DNA of 64,000 nucleotides from Moniliophthora roreri (GCA_001466705.2 LATX02000206.1:372001-436000); one strand, 5' to 3'. Positions 42,655-55,074 are shown, counted from the stretch's first letter. Numbers and translations are program-made. The notes: generated by a model not told the origin, from the sequence alone.

Positions 42655-44781
42655 TAATCTGTAATGCACTTAAGCAGACTTTATTGATAAGGGATAGTAT
42701 GTAGTTTACATGGATGACATCTTAATCTTCTCCGACAACAGAAGATTACATTAAATGCACACTAGACAGGTTCTAGAATGGCTACAGGAGAACAACTTAT
42801 TTCTAAAACAGGAGAAATGCAAATTCAAGGTCATGGAAGTATTATTCCTGGAGTTGATTATCAAACCAGGATACATTGCTATGGATCCAGTGAAGCTTGT
42901 GGGAATCTGAGAATGGAAAGCACTAAAAACAGTTAAAGGTGTGAGATCCTTTTTAGGATTTGCAAATTTCTATAGGATAATATATGGAAATTCCGAGACC
43001 TCTCCATGATCTCACCAAGAAAGGAGTCAAATTCAACTGGAATAAAAGGTGCAACATTAGCTTTGAATTGTTAAAGAAGAAGTTCCTCAGTGAGCCAATC
43101 TTAAAAATGCTGGACAAAGACAAACCATCCATGATTGAAGCTGATGCTTTGAAGTGGGCCACTTGGAGCTGTCCTATGTCAGAAGGGGGATGACAGAGAA
43201 TATCACCCATATGGATACCTATCACATGCCTTCAATACCACAAAACAGAACTATGGAATCTATGATTGAGAATTGCTAGCAATAGTTAAAGCACTAGAAG
43301 CCTGGCAACACTATCTGTTGGGAGGAAAACACCCAGTGACAATTTTATTGGATTATAAAAAGCTCACATACTTCAGAACTGCACACAAACTGAACTGGAG
43401 ACAAGTGCGATGGAGCCTATACCTATTGGAATTCAATTTACAACTAGTACACATTCTGAGGTTGAGAATGGTCTAGTCAGATGCACTATTGAGATGATCA
43501 GACTTGGTGGAAGAAGACACAGACAATGAAGATGTCATCATGCTACCAGGTAAGCTATTTGTTAATGTAATAAACCCAGAACTAAAGATGACTTTGGAAG
43601 AAGCATTATCAAAGGATGAGTTCAAGACCATGGTACTGGAAAGCCTTCTGGAAAAGGGAGTGCCCCCAATCAAATCAGCACTAAATGATTGGGAAGTTAA
43701 AGACAGCTTGCTCTTCTTCAAAAACTGGGTCTATATACCAAACAATATAAATCTGCAAAGACAATTGGTGAAGATGATCTATGAGGCCTTACCACATGGA
43801 CACCTGGGACAATACAACATAATCAATCAGATCCAGAAGGATTATTGGTGGCCAGAGATGACAAAGTTTATTAAACAGTTTGTTGATGGGTGCACTGCAT
43901 GCCAACAAATGAAAATAAACATACATCCCACAAGCGTCCCATCACAACTGATTGGTGGACATAAAGATGTGTTACCCTTCCAAATATATACCATAGACCT
44001 AATAATGGATCTACCTCAAATAGATGGGAATAATGCAATCATGGTTGTGGTTGATCATGTGGCTACAAAAGAGGTAATTCTCATTCCATGCAAAAAACAC
44101 TAGATGCCAAGGAAGCAGCAGAGTTAATTTTAAGCAAAGTCTACAAATGATTTGGGATACTGGACAAATTGATATCCAATTGAGATCCCAGATTTGCAGC
44201 AGATGTGTTTTAAGAAACAGGAAGACTATTGGGAATAAAACAAATGCTGAGTACCACTTATTATCCACAAACTGATGGGGAGACTGAAAGAGTCAATTAG
44301 GAAATAGAAATTTTCCTTTGGTTCTTTTGTGTGAAAGAACAAACCAAATGGAAGGAACTTCTACACTTTGCTGAATTTGCCCACAACTGCTGAACTCACT
44401 TCATGATGATGAAACAAAGCCTCTTCTTCCTTATGATAGAATACCATTCTAGACCCCTTTCAACAATCTTTGAAAAAACCAACATTCCCTCAGTTGAACA
44501 AAGAATTGTGGAACTTAAGAAACTCCAGGAAGAAACCTTAGCATTATTAGATATCTCAGCAAGAAAAGTGCATGAAAGGAATGGAAGGAACTTTGACAGA
44601 TTTGAAAAGGGGCAGAAAGTCTGGTTAGAAGGAAAGAACCTGATGTTGGGATACTCTTCTCCAAAACTATCACCAAAATGAGAGGGGCCTTTTGAAATAG
44701 AAGAGGTTCTAGGCCCAGTGGCATATAAACTGAAACTTCCATTTCAGTAGAGAATTCACACTGTTTTCCACACTGGCCTAC
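42655..44781 (+). pseudogene. pol fragment of element H (RT to integrase C-terminus)
   Basis: Family B/C-like. Starts at the RT active site ([13 protein letters not shown] near 42705), continues through RNase H (EADALKWAT, HYLLGGKHPVTI), integrase zinc region (HGHLGQ, CTACQQ) and catalytic part (TTYYPQTDGETERVN), and ends at the region just before the chromodomain (RIHTVFHTGLL), where element C is inserted. Many frameshifts and stops, low CpG; an old copy. Confidence 0.85.
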
Positions 44782-45382
44782 TGTTACAAAACGCTCACAG
44801 ACACTCACACTGTATTTTCACTTCACAGACACTATTTCTTTTTCTTTCCTTTTATGACCTTCAAGTGCCGTTCAAGTGCTCTTACCTATGCTACTCATTG
44901 ACATCTGGACAACTACACCTTCCCAGTTCCCTTTTCTAGTTATGTCTTCCTTTTGTATTTAAGAAGTCATGATGATAGCATTATGACTTCATTATTCTAT
45001 TTGCTTCTATCTCTTTCTATATGACATCTTCTCTGACATCTCTTATGATGTCATGTTCCTTGTTTATGACTTCATCAACATTCTTTCATATTCTATTGCT
45101 TTCTACTTGTTTGACAAACAACGATGTAGCTTTAACAGTTTGTATGCAAACTAGTAACTACAACAGTTGTATAAGTAGATAGTATCCAGGTCTAAGCTAC
45201 TTCAGCTTGATCTGGTTAATCCACTCTATATCTTGCTCAAAACACGACCGAACTCAGACACTTAGCAGAAGGTCTTACCTACTGTTGAGTTGTTGAACTC
45301 AAACTTGACCCTTTAGTCAACTTAGCACTGCTACGTCATAGTGGTGTTGAGTAGTTGTCGTTGCTGCGCAAGTAATGTAACA
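44782..45382 (+). repeat. 5' LTR of C
   Basis: 601 bp, TGTTACAAAACGCTCACAG ... AAGTAATGTAACA. TATAAGTAG is 32 nt before TCAGCTTGATCT (45202-45213). The primer site AGGTCAAGCTGA is at 45385-45396, pairing at 11 positions plus one possible G-U. Confidence 0.85.
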
Positions 45383-45467
45383 AAAGGTCAAGCTGATCAT
45401 TTGCTGACCTGTCTAGGTCAAGGCATCATTTCTGAACTGAACCACGACACCGCCATGAGCCCATCTT

Positions 45468-46718
45468 ATGGCTCTCAAAGAATCAGATATCGACGATCAA
45501 CTTGAAGTAGCCGAACAGCTACTGAACCCGAACCCCAAACGAATCCCGCACCGAATTACTCGTGCCCAGCGGAGAGGAGCTATTGAAGGTCTCCAGAACG
45601 AAGAACAAACAGAAATGAAAGAACCCGAAGCTAAGTCTTCTCCAGAACTCAATCCTTTCGACAAGCTTAGGAATTTGTACAATTCCCCATCTGAATCAGA
45701 AATGACGACCCCTGGATCTTCCAATGATCGACCTACCGATCCTGTTCCTAAGGTCGAACCAAAGGACGACTCAGACGCCCTGTGGGTGGCTACCATTGCC
45801 ACTTCCATTATCGAAACTATTAATGACAAGAAAGAAGACAACGGGAAACCTCTCACTCCCGAACCCTATGAAGGCAATCAGAAGGACACCCATAGATTTC
45901 TTCTCGACCTTGAGGTCCTTTTCTGCATAAACCCCACAAGATACAATACTAATGAAAAGAAGAAGTTGACTCTTCTTCTCCTCCTTAAAGGACGAACCTG
46001 AGAATGGAAGGTTGGAGAACAGGTGAAATTATTCTCTGATGATCCCAACAGTCCTATCGCAAAAAAGGCAGCCGAAGAAACCTGGGATAGTTTCAAGGCT
46101 AGATTTAGAAAGACTTGGCAACCCGTTGATGTCAAGAGAGAAACGCAGATGTGGATTGAAGATCTCCGAATGAAGGAGAGAGCCGACAATTATGTCAATC
46201 AATTCTGACTCCTCGCAATGGAAACGGGATACGACAATGAAGCATTGATCAAGTTCTTCAAAGAGGGTCTCCCTGAATCCTTGGTTAACAAGATCATGCT
46301 TCAAACTGATGGAGTTCCTGAAACTCTACACAAATGGTTTGAATTAGCCATTCGGTATGATAATCAGTACAAATTCACCATGGCACAGAAAAAGAAACGA
46401 ACCAGAAGAGAGCCGGTGAAACCGAAGATTACCAGGAAAGTGGAAGAAACGATGATTGGAAAGATAGGCCCGCTGTCCGAGTCGGACAGGTGAGATTATT
46501 TGGCTCAAGGGAAGTGCTTCTGTTGCGCTAAGACTGGTCATATCTCAAAAGATTGCCCATCAAAAGGACAAACCAGTATACTGGCCAAACCCTGAACAGA
46601 ACCCCCGAAGAAACTCTCTGTGCAAGAGATGTTCACCAGAATCAAGACTATGGTATTGGATCAGACAGAAGGGGATCAGAAAGAGATCTTTGATCTCATG
46701 GGACAAGAGGGTTTTTGA
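45468..46718 (+). pseudogene. gag of C
   Basis: 417 codons, ATG 45468 (MALKESDIDDQLEVAEQLL) to TGA 46716 within GAGGGTTTTTGA. Four or more internal TGA stops (45999, 46206, 46491, 46593). Nucleocapsid knuckle CFCCAKTGHISKDC. Same layout as B1 gag. Confidence 0.88.
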
Positions 46719-49700
46719 AGAGGCGGGAGAGACCGACGCTCTTGCCGCCTGCAATTACGATTTTGAACGTTGTATTAGCTAAGTTAACTCGTCATTCAAT
46801 TCGAATCCCTGTTCAATACAATGTTGGAACAGAAATTGTCAAAACAAAAGCCTTGATCGACTCAGGAGCGGGAGGCCGCTTCATCAGTGAAGAAGAAGCA
46901 CGACACCTCAAGAAACCCTGGACAAAATTGGACAAACCCATCAAAGTATACAATGTTGATGGTACCCGGAATAAGACTGGTTGGATCACCCACAGCATCA
47001 CAATTGATCTTTCAATAGGCGATAAATCAATGACAGAAACGATGTTGATTTCTGGACTAGGACCAGAGCGCATGATCTTGGGACTACCCTGGCTTCAAGA
47101 TCACAACCCGAGCATAGATTGGGTAACCAGAGTTATTCAATTTAGACCGAAACAAAAGATTTTAGTTCAAAGACCAATCAAACTGTTCGTTGGGATTTTG
47201 GACAGAGTTGAAGATGAAGAAGTGTTGATTCGATCCTTTATTCAAGGAGAAGAGAATAGCGACAAAATATGAATCAATGCTAAGTTATCTGTTTCTCAAG
47301 TACTGGCACAAGCTCATGAGGTCAAAGCAAAACCCCTGGAGGAACTTCTTCCCACATATCTCTCTGATTATTCGGATTGATTCGAAAAGAAGAAAGCCGA
47401 ACAGTTTCCCCCATCTTGACCTTATGACCACGCTATCGATTTGAAACTGGACTTCAAACTACGGGACTGCAAAATCTATTCTTTATTACCAAAAGAATGG
47501 ATTGAGCAGGACAAGTTTCTTGATGAAAACTTGCGGAAAGGATATATCAGACTCTCAAAATCTCCAATGGCATCTCCATTCTTCTTTGTCGCCAAAAAGG
47601 AAGCTGGAGCACTCAGACCCTGCCAAGATTATCAGGACCTGAATAGTGGAACAATAAAAAACTGCTATCCCCTTCCATTAGTCACTGATTTAGTTGACAA
47701 ACTGAAAACGGCAAAAGTCTTTTTGAAATTGGATTTACGAAATGAATACAACAATATTTGGATCAAAGACAGTGACCAATGGAAAGCAGCATTCAAAACT
47801 CCATGAGGCCTTTTCGAACCCATGGTTATGTTTTTCGGTTTAACGAATTCTCCGGCAACGTTCCAAGCATTCATGAACAACATCCTCAAAGATTTTATTG
47901 ATGAAGGATGGTGCATGGTGTACATGGATGATATCTTGATTTTCTCCGACAAAGTCAATATTCATTGGCTATGCACAAGGCATGTTCTAGAATGACTTCA
48001 AGAAAACGACCTCTACCTCAAACCAGAGAAATGCAAATTCGAAGTCACAAGGACATTGTTCTTGGGAATGGTCATAACACCAGGACATGTTTTGATGGAC
48101 GAAACGAAATTGGCAGGAATTAAGGATTGGGAAGCGCCTAAAATAGTCAAAGGTGTGAGATCATTTCTGGGTTTCGCAAATTTCTATCGGAAATTCATAG
48201 GGAAATATGCAGAACTGGCATGACCATTGCATGATCTCATGAAGAAGAATACAAAATTCGAATGGACCAAATTATGTAATGTTGCATTTGAAGTCTTGAA
48301 GGCCAAATTCCTACAACGACCTATCCTTCAAATGCCAGATGATGAGAAACCATTCATCATTGAAGCCGACACATCAAAATGGGTGACCAGAGCAGTTCTG
48401 AAGCAAAAAGGACCTGACAGAGATCTGCATCCTTGCGGATACATTTCACATGCCTTCACACCAGCCGAAAGAAACTACAAGATTTACGATTGGGAGCTTT
48501 TGGCAATTGTCAATGCATTGAAGACATGGGAACATTATCTTCTCAGAGGAACACACCCAGTGACTGTTCTATCTGATCACAAAAACTTGACTTATTTCTG
48601 AATGGCACAGAAACTAAATCAACAACAAGCACGATGGAGTCTTTACTTGACTCAATTCAACTTACAGTTGGTGCATATTCCAGGAACAAAAATGGTTCAA
48701 TCAGATGCCCTGTCAAGACAACCAGACCTCATAGACAAAGATAACGACGGGAATGATGACATTGTCATGTTGCTAGATAAGTTATTTGTCAATGTCATCG
48801 ATACGGAACTTAGAAACAACCTGGAAAAAGCAATGTCAACAGATGACTTCCATCAGATGACATTGAAAAACTTGATAGAACATGGAACGACCCCAATCAA
48901 ATCATCACTTCAAGATTGGAAAATCGACAGGAAACTCCTTTTCTACAAAGATCGATGTTATGTCCCAAATGATGAAACATTATGAAGGACGTTGGTCAAG
49001 AAAATCCATGAGGCTTTACCTCATGGACACTCTGGACAATGGAACACCCTGAACAAAGTCCAACGGAATTACTGGTGGCCCAGAATGACGAAGTTTATCA
49101 AAGCATTTGTCGATAGATGTGCAGCATGCCAACAGATGAAGATAAACACACATCCCACAAGAGTTCCATTTTAGCCCATTGGAGGGCACAAAGATGTGTT
49201 GCCATTCCAAATCATCATGATGGATTTGATTACAGAGTTACCCCTAGTAGACAATTGTGATTCTATATTGGTTGTGGTTGACCATGTGGCTACTAAGGGG
49301 GTGGTTTTCATTCCATGCAATAAGAAGATCAATGCTACGGAAACGGCTGAACTTCTTTTCCATCATGTGTACAAACACTTTGGACTCCCGGACAAAATTA
49401 TCTTGGATAGAGACTCTCAATTCACAGCCGAGATATTCAAAGAAATGGGAAGAATATTGGGAATTAAACAATTGCTAAGTACCGCTTATCACCTGCAAAC
49501 GGATGGCAAAACTGAAAGGGTCAATCAGGAAGTGGAAATCTATCTATGGTTCTTCTGCACCAAAGAACAAACAAAATGGAAGGACCTCCTCCACTTTGCA
49601 GAATTCGCTCACAATGCAAGAACCCATTCCACAACCCATGAATCACCATTCTATCTCACGATGGGATACTATCTGAGACCCCTTCCCACTGTATTTGACA

Positions 49701-50259
49701 CATCTACCATTCTCTTGGTCGAACAGAGACTTGCGGAATTGAAAAGGCTTAGAGAGGAAACTTTAGCACTTCTGGACATCACAGCACAAAAGGTCAAAGA
49801 AAGAAGTGGAAGAACATTCGATAAGTTTGAAAAGGTCAGAAGGTTTGGCTAGAAGGAAAGAACCTATTGCTTGGCTACCCATCACCCAAGTTGTTCCTGA
49901 AACGAGAAGGACCATTTGAAATAGAAGAAGTCTTGGGCCCTGTGACTTACAAGTTGAAGTTGCCATTTCAATGGCGAATTCACCCTATATTCCACGCTGG
50001 ATTGCTCACACCATACAAGGAGATGGAGACCCACAGTCCAAACTTCTTAGAACCTCCATCTGACATAGTAGAGGGGCAAGAAGAGTTCGAAATAGAGGCG
50101 ATCATCAGACATTGACCAAAAAGGAAGAATCAACCCCCAAAAGAATACCTCGTTTCGTGGAAAGGATACGACTCTTCACATAACCAATGGAAGAAGCTGA
50201 GCGAACTGAAACATTCCATGGAATTGTACTTGGAATATAAAATCGCTCATAATTTGTGA
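46715..50259 (+). pseudogene. pol of C (PR-RT-RH-IN-chromodomain)
   Basis: The -1 frame starts at the slippery site. Protease LIDSGAGG near 46857; [10 protein letters not shown] near 47926; RNase H EADTSKWVTRAV; integrase HEALPHGHSGQ and CAACQQ, ADKTERVNQE-type catalytic end; chromodomain EIEAIIRH...EYLVSWKGYDSSHNQW. Stops are mainly TGA (for example 47803 after FKTP, where B1 reads Arg; 48599). A one-base loss near 49842 (KGQKVW becomes VRRFG) shifts the frame. The pol stop TGA at 50257 overlaps the ORF3 start (TGATG). Confidence 0.9.
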
Positions 50260-50795
50260 TGATCTATAATCCCCATCATGACATGTCCACAGCAGCCAAC
50301 ACAGTCTACCTCCCTGGAGCCTCTCTGTCTCCCGTCCGATCTTACCCAGACGAGATCACTTATGACGAACCCTTCTCTCCTTCGACCTACGAACTCCTCT
50401 ATATCCTTAACTGCGAACACTATGACAAAAACCTGATGCAAATGATGGAAAACTTGAACCATCAACATCATTGGGTCGCAATGGAAACCCTTATGTACTT
50501 GTGACAGCACCGACAACTCCTAGATGAAGCCATCGCAAGGACAGACCGAGAAGCTGGCCTCTTCATGAGGACATTGACAGAAGGAGACAACAGAATAGTT
50601 CTAGATGGACTGATTACAGTACCTTCCCTTCCAAATGATATTGAAAACCTCCCACTTTACCTAGATCCACCACAAACAGGTGCTGAAGGGGACTCCTTTC
50701 CAAGAGATGAGGACCTCAACCCCAACACCCCTGCCTTCCTCGTCACTGTGGAACGACACCAAAGAGTTCTGCAAAGAGCAAGAGAAATTTCCAGA

Positions 50796-51496
50796 CACTA
50801 CATACAAGGTGTTCTTTTCATACTATTAATACAAAGGAAATACACTCAGAATACTGCTATATATTTACTTCTAGACAACACTCAGAAAACTCTATTAGTT
50901 TCAAGCTATCATCACATATTGAAAACAGCAAGCATATTCTGTATTTTAATTTCCAGAAGAGTCTGTATTTTCTAATAATTTTATAACAATGAAATTATAA
51001 AATTATCCTTTAGTTTTCTAATTACAAATATACTAGATTTTCTGCCTTATAAAATAGTGAGAAAACATTTTAAATACAAAAGGAAAACTATATGAAAACT
51101 ATCTAAAAACTGCTTTAAAATATAGTATTTCCACATGATTTTCCTACCATTTTCCTAGTGTTTTCCTAGTGTTTTCTCTGACTTTCCCACAATAAAAAAT
51201 TTGGAATTTTTATCTTATCTTATCAGCATTTTCTGAGTATTTTCAACCAGAGAAAATTTAATGTTTTCTCAGCATGGAAATTATTCTAATATATTGTATT
51301 GTCTATTAATTCTCAGAATTTGAAAATTCTATATTTTTTGCTATTGAAAATTTAGCATCCTCCAGACATATTCTTGTTGAGGGGACACAATTAAAATTTA
51401 GAATTTATAAATGCTTTTTTGAAAATCTTCTTTGCAAGAAGATTAAGTGTTTTCTCAATCAGAAAACCATGTTAAAAGAACACCTCGTACATAGTG
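50796..51496. mobile_element. CACTA-type MITE in ORF3 of C
   Basis: 701 bp, same family as 15598-16344; ends CACTACATACAAGGTG and ...CACCTCGTACATAGTG, flanked by AGA (50793-50795, 51497-51499). Confidence 0.88.
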
Positions 51497-51551
51497 AGAG
51501 GACAATTCATCCTCGAAAGCCAAGAACCCAGACCCTTCTACTCCCCTCTTT

Positions 51552-52433
51552 TTGGACGAATTAACTGTCTCTGATCGACCTCTCAATCCTATCCTAGAAG
51601 AACCAAGTCCAACACCAAGTCCCCAATCTCAAGACCAACTGAACGAGCCATACTTTTCCCAGACGTATCTGTCCCAAACACTCCCCTTCCCATGTTCCAT
51701 CCAGATAATGACCCACTGCCAACCCGATCAGCTGCTAACAACCACACCGTCAGAACCACTATTCTGATCCATTTCTACAGCCCTGCTCCAGAACCAATCT
51801 GAACAACGACTGCTGATGACAAATATCAACTTGTTTACCCCCTGACCCAATCCCCTTCAACTAACGACCACCCAACTCTGAGACCTAGATCGATTACGTC
51901 CAGAGTATCGACACCTCCTGCTAGCCGAGATTGAAGCAGATTGTATGCAACAGGGATCGAGAGCGTCAACATCGAGGCCCAATTCTCCCCAACTGTCACT
52001 GATATCGCAGAGACCTCAGCCAACACCTTCAGACGACTCCACAGAACAAGCCCCTCATGTACAACTAACAGTGTGGGACGATGAGGAAGAGGAGGACGTT
52101 GACGAGGAGGACGACAGGGATTTGCATCCCGTAAGGACATTCAACGATCCTACGATGTGGCCTATGGCACGGACAGAAGAGGTGTACATGCAACTGAATG
52201 CCCTGTTTGCAAGATGGGAACCCACTGTGCCATCAACTGTCAAAACTACTGTTGTGAGATTTGTGGACAATCTGCAGCTGGTGTTACATTACTTGCGCAG
52301 CAACGTCCAGTTCAACTACTTTGACGAAGTGGCTTCTTCGCTTAAGCAGCTTCACAAGTTCAAGTTAGAGTTCGTTCAGTGGTTACTGAAGTTCAGAGGT
52401 CCAGATATCGGTGTTGACACAAGTATCAATTAA
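51552..52433 (+). pseudogene. ORF4 of C (overlaps ORF3), cut by an LTR
   Basis: Frame +1 to ORF3. Two open stretches (51552-51767, 51945-52281) with Pro-rich text, then the acidic run VWDDEEEEDVDEEDDRD, shared as VWDDE with B1, and LNALFARWE at the position of LSVLCANWE. After the LTR insertion the reading into 52433 is LTR sequence. Beyond the LTR, GAKIPPKKV near 52840 may be its tail motif. Confidence 0.5.
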
Positions 52434-52745
52434 CCAGGTCAAGCTGAAGACTTAGAGTCTTAGCTTGAGCACTTAAATACAATACAACTGTTGTAACGCT
52501 AACTACATATAGAAAGCGAAGAGTTTGGTGTTTACATAAGGTTTCCCGAGCTATCGGGATATGAGTAATACGAATACAAAGGAATAGGTAAATGGGGACA
52601 GGGAAAGTGTAAGAAGTCTGATGGAGGGAGAAGCATGTGTGATAGAGACGGAAATGGGAGCTGGGAAAGTGTAAGAAGTCCAATTGAAGGAGAAGCATAG
52701 GGTGAGAGTAAAAGAAAAGAGTCTATGAGGAAAAAGTCTGTAACA
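52282..52745 (-). repeat. LTR of the A2 family (solo as assembled)
   Basis: 464 bp, TGTTACATTACTTGCGCAGC ... GTCTGTAACA, flanked by GCTGG on both sides (52277-52281, 52746-52750). The 5' LTR of A2 (62096-62559) is followed by the same GCTGGGCATTTATC flank. So this is either a solo-LTR allele of the A2 insertion or a collapsed assembly of it. Confidence 0.88.
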
Positions 52746-52790
52746 GCTGGGCATTTATCTCAAGACTGCAACGAGCGATGATGGTCTCAC

Positions 52791-53491
52791 TGAAGATGCT
52801 CAAAAACCTATGCCTCTACTATGAAAACACAAGGCCTGTGGTGCCAAAATACCCCCGAAAAAGGTATATATAAGTTCTTGATTCTCAGTTTTGTTTGTGA
52901 GTTGGTTCGGTGTGGTTCACTGTTACCGCAACATTAAGAATAATTCCCAATGTCTTGCTTGGTAGTTCAGAGACGATTTGCCTTCAAAACAACTTCTCAG
53001 ATTGAGATTGGTGTTTGTTCTGTATAATACTTATGGGTTTATAGTTTTATTAATCACTTCAAAGCAAATACTCGTATCGATATTCGACCAGAAACTGCCC
53101 AAAGAATAAACTTCTTCTAAGTGAAAATAAAGGTACCTCTTGTACCTGAATATAGCCCTCTTAGCTATGTTCTGCAACAATTCTCAAGAGGACAAATCTT
53201 CTAGACACTGCTAGCCTGAAACCCTCTCTGATTCATGTCAAAACACCAGACTATACTGATGCATGTCAGCTACCCTTTTGGTAAACTGATACAATATTCT
53301 GCTTATTAGAAAACACGCCTCTTGCATTAAAAACTAAGCTCTTCCTAGCTTTTATTTATATCTCTGGTTTGGGTTACAATCTCAGGTCTCAACTAGCCTG
53401 TGCCTCTTGCACAACTAAATAAGCTAGAGCCCAAAGTGGTTGAAAAATACTGATTGCCGGTAGCTCTTCTACCTGAATAACAACGTCATAC
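52791..53491. other. right flank of the A2/solo LTR insertion, content unknown
   Basis: Possibly the end of ORF4 of C (GAKIPPKKV near 52840), then AT-rich sequence with a TATATATAAG box and no recognised ORF. Nearly identical to 62605-63276 and in part to 63278-63668. Confidence 0.5.
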
Positions 53492-53492
53492 N
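53492..53492. other. N, scaffold join
   Basis: Single ambiguous base between the LTR flank and a block copied from B1. Confidence 0.8.
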
Positions 53493-54768
53493 TAAAAATA
53501 AATATAATGATACAATAAGCGACGTCAGGGGTGACATTGCATCATAAATAGAAAAGGAAAGAAATGAATAGAATAATGATGTCATGTTGATGTCAAGAAT
53601 GACATAACGATGACATCTTAAATAAGAAGATAGGCATGAAGTCGGAAAAGGGAACTGGGAATGTGGATGTGTCCAGATGTTAATGAGAAGCATAGGTAAA
53701 AAGAGAAAACTAGCGCTTGAAGGCGCTAAAGTGTCAAAGCAATGAATAAGAAGAAGAAAAAGTGAAAAGAAATGAGAAAAAGATTGTCTTGTGAATGTAC
53801 AACTGTAACATTACCCTGTCTTTACCTTTGAACTTACATGTTCAATGCTATGGGCTGCCCTCCTATGAGCCACTCTCCTTGCCACTGTGGCTCTTTCGGC
53901 TCTCTCATCTCTGTCTCTCGGTCTATTCTTCTGAATATTCTTGGTCCTTTGGGAGAACCCATGTCCATGACAATTCTGTCTCCTAGTGGCAGGTCTTGAG
54001 GGCGCTCATTGCTCTCCATTTCCATAGTCGGCATCGTCCCACGTGGTATCATCTCTCCAATCAACGTCAAGAGTTGATGTGCCGCCAGTATCGTTTCGTC
54101 CCACAGTTCTTGTAGACTGTCTTCTGTCCCTACAATGTCCAGAGAGATGGCTAGCTTTATAAGTGTTGCAAACTGGGCAGATATAGTCCACACAGTCAAC
54201 GGCGCAGTGCTCTCCCAGTTTGCACACAGGACACTCAACTCTTGGTGTACCTCATCAAGTAGTGCCGTAGTATGCGTTATAGGATTGCTTGATGTCGAGT
54301 CGATTGGCAAAGCCCTGTCGTCCAGCTCTGCGTCCTCGTCGTCCCACACCGACACGATAGGGACATTGGGTGTCTGGGTTGATGGGAATAATGGGGGCAG
54401 AGAGTTGTATGGGGTTCGGGAGGTTTGGAGAAAGTCTTGCTGACTTGAACATTCTTCTGGAGGGCTCAGTTGAACTGGAAGAGGTGGCGGGGAGTTCATG
54501 GCTGGGAGACATTGGGGGCAGGGTAGCAGGAGGGGAGACATCTGGGAATTTTCCAGCTCTTCCACTGGTGTTGGAGATGTTCGATTCGTCACTTCCTGTG
54601 TTGTTGATAATGGGGAATGGATCAGGGTAGAGAAGGGTTCGCTGGTTGGCAGGTAAACTGCTGATGCCTGCCATGGGAGTCAGGCTTCTTCTGCTGGGAG
54701 GTACATCTATGCGTATGGTTGCGTGGGTCTGGGGGATAGAGGAGGAGGGGACTGGGGTCTGAACCACT
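53493..54768 (-). repeat. copy of 18027-19302 (B1 3' LTR and ORF3/ORF4) between two Ns
   Basis: 1276 bp, offset 35466, with no difference that I noticed, including all ORF translations. It starts and stops exactly at single Ns and has no target duplication. Most likely a misplaced or allelic contig, not a real insertion. Confidence 0.85.
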
Positions 54769-54769
54769 N

Positions 54770-55074
54770 AAGCTGAAGACTTAGAGTCTTAGCTTGAGCA
54801 CTTAAATACAATACAACTGTTGTAACGCTAACTACATATAGAAAGCGAAGAGTTTGGTGTTTACATAAGGTTTCCCGAGCTATCGGGATATGAGTAATAC
54901 GAATACAAAGGAATAGGTAAATGGGGACAGGGAAAGTGTAAGAAGTCTGATGGAGGGAGAAGCATGTGTGATAGAGACGGAAATGGGAGCTGGGAAAGTG
55001 TAAGAAGTCCAATTGAAGGAGAAGCATAGGGTGAGAGTAAAAGAAAAGAGTCTATGAGGAAAAAGTCTGTAACA
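54770..55074 (-). repeat. 3' LTR of A2, truncated at an N
   Basis: Matches the last 305 bp of the 464-bp LTR, ending GTCTGTAACA, followed by TTACCCCCTCAACAAGGGG (the conserved hairpin). Confidence 0.9.

Larger units (their letters stand above)
44782..52790 (+). mobile_element. element C, chromodomain Ty3/gypsy retrotransposon without visible 3' LTR
   Basis: 5' LTR, primer site, gag, pol, ORF3 and ORF4 on the plus strand. It is interrupted by a CACTA-type MITE (50796-51496) and by an A2-family LTR (52282-52745), and perhaps by the entire A2. The right LTR was not found before the N at 53492 or in 62560-64000, so the right boundary is uncertain. Inserted into H. Confidence 0.85.
50259..52790 (+). 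pseudogene. ORF3 of C, interrupted by a MITE and an LTR
   Basis: ATG 50259 overlaps the pol stop. The first part reads PFSPSTYELLYILNCEHYD and LITVPSLPNDIENLPLYLD, homologous to B1 (PFHPSTFELLYLLNSEHYD). Removing the MITE and one AGA restores EISRGQFILE (B1: EISKGQFLLN) and the frame. Further on: RG-rich stretch, GRQGFASRKDIQRSYDV (B1: GRQGFANRLDIKQSYNA), knuckle 1 CPVCKMGTHCAINC. Removing the LTR at 52282 and one GCTGG gives knuckle 2 CEICGQSAAGHLSQDC. Two independent insertions thus explain the breaks. TGA stops are also present. Confidence 0.78.

Noticed and set aside
52920..53491. LTR starting at TGTTACCGCAAC
   Set aside because: Lacks the CAGCTTGACCT motif, TATA spacing and the GTAACA end shared by all LTRs here; no duplication found.
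53493..54768. A third full B-family element
   Set aside because: No LTR ends or target duplication, flanked by Ns and the same as 18027-19302 as far as compared.
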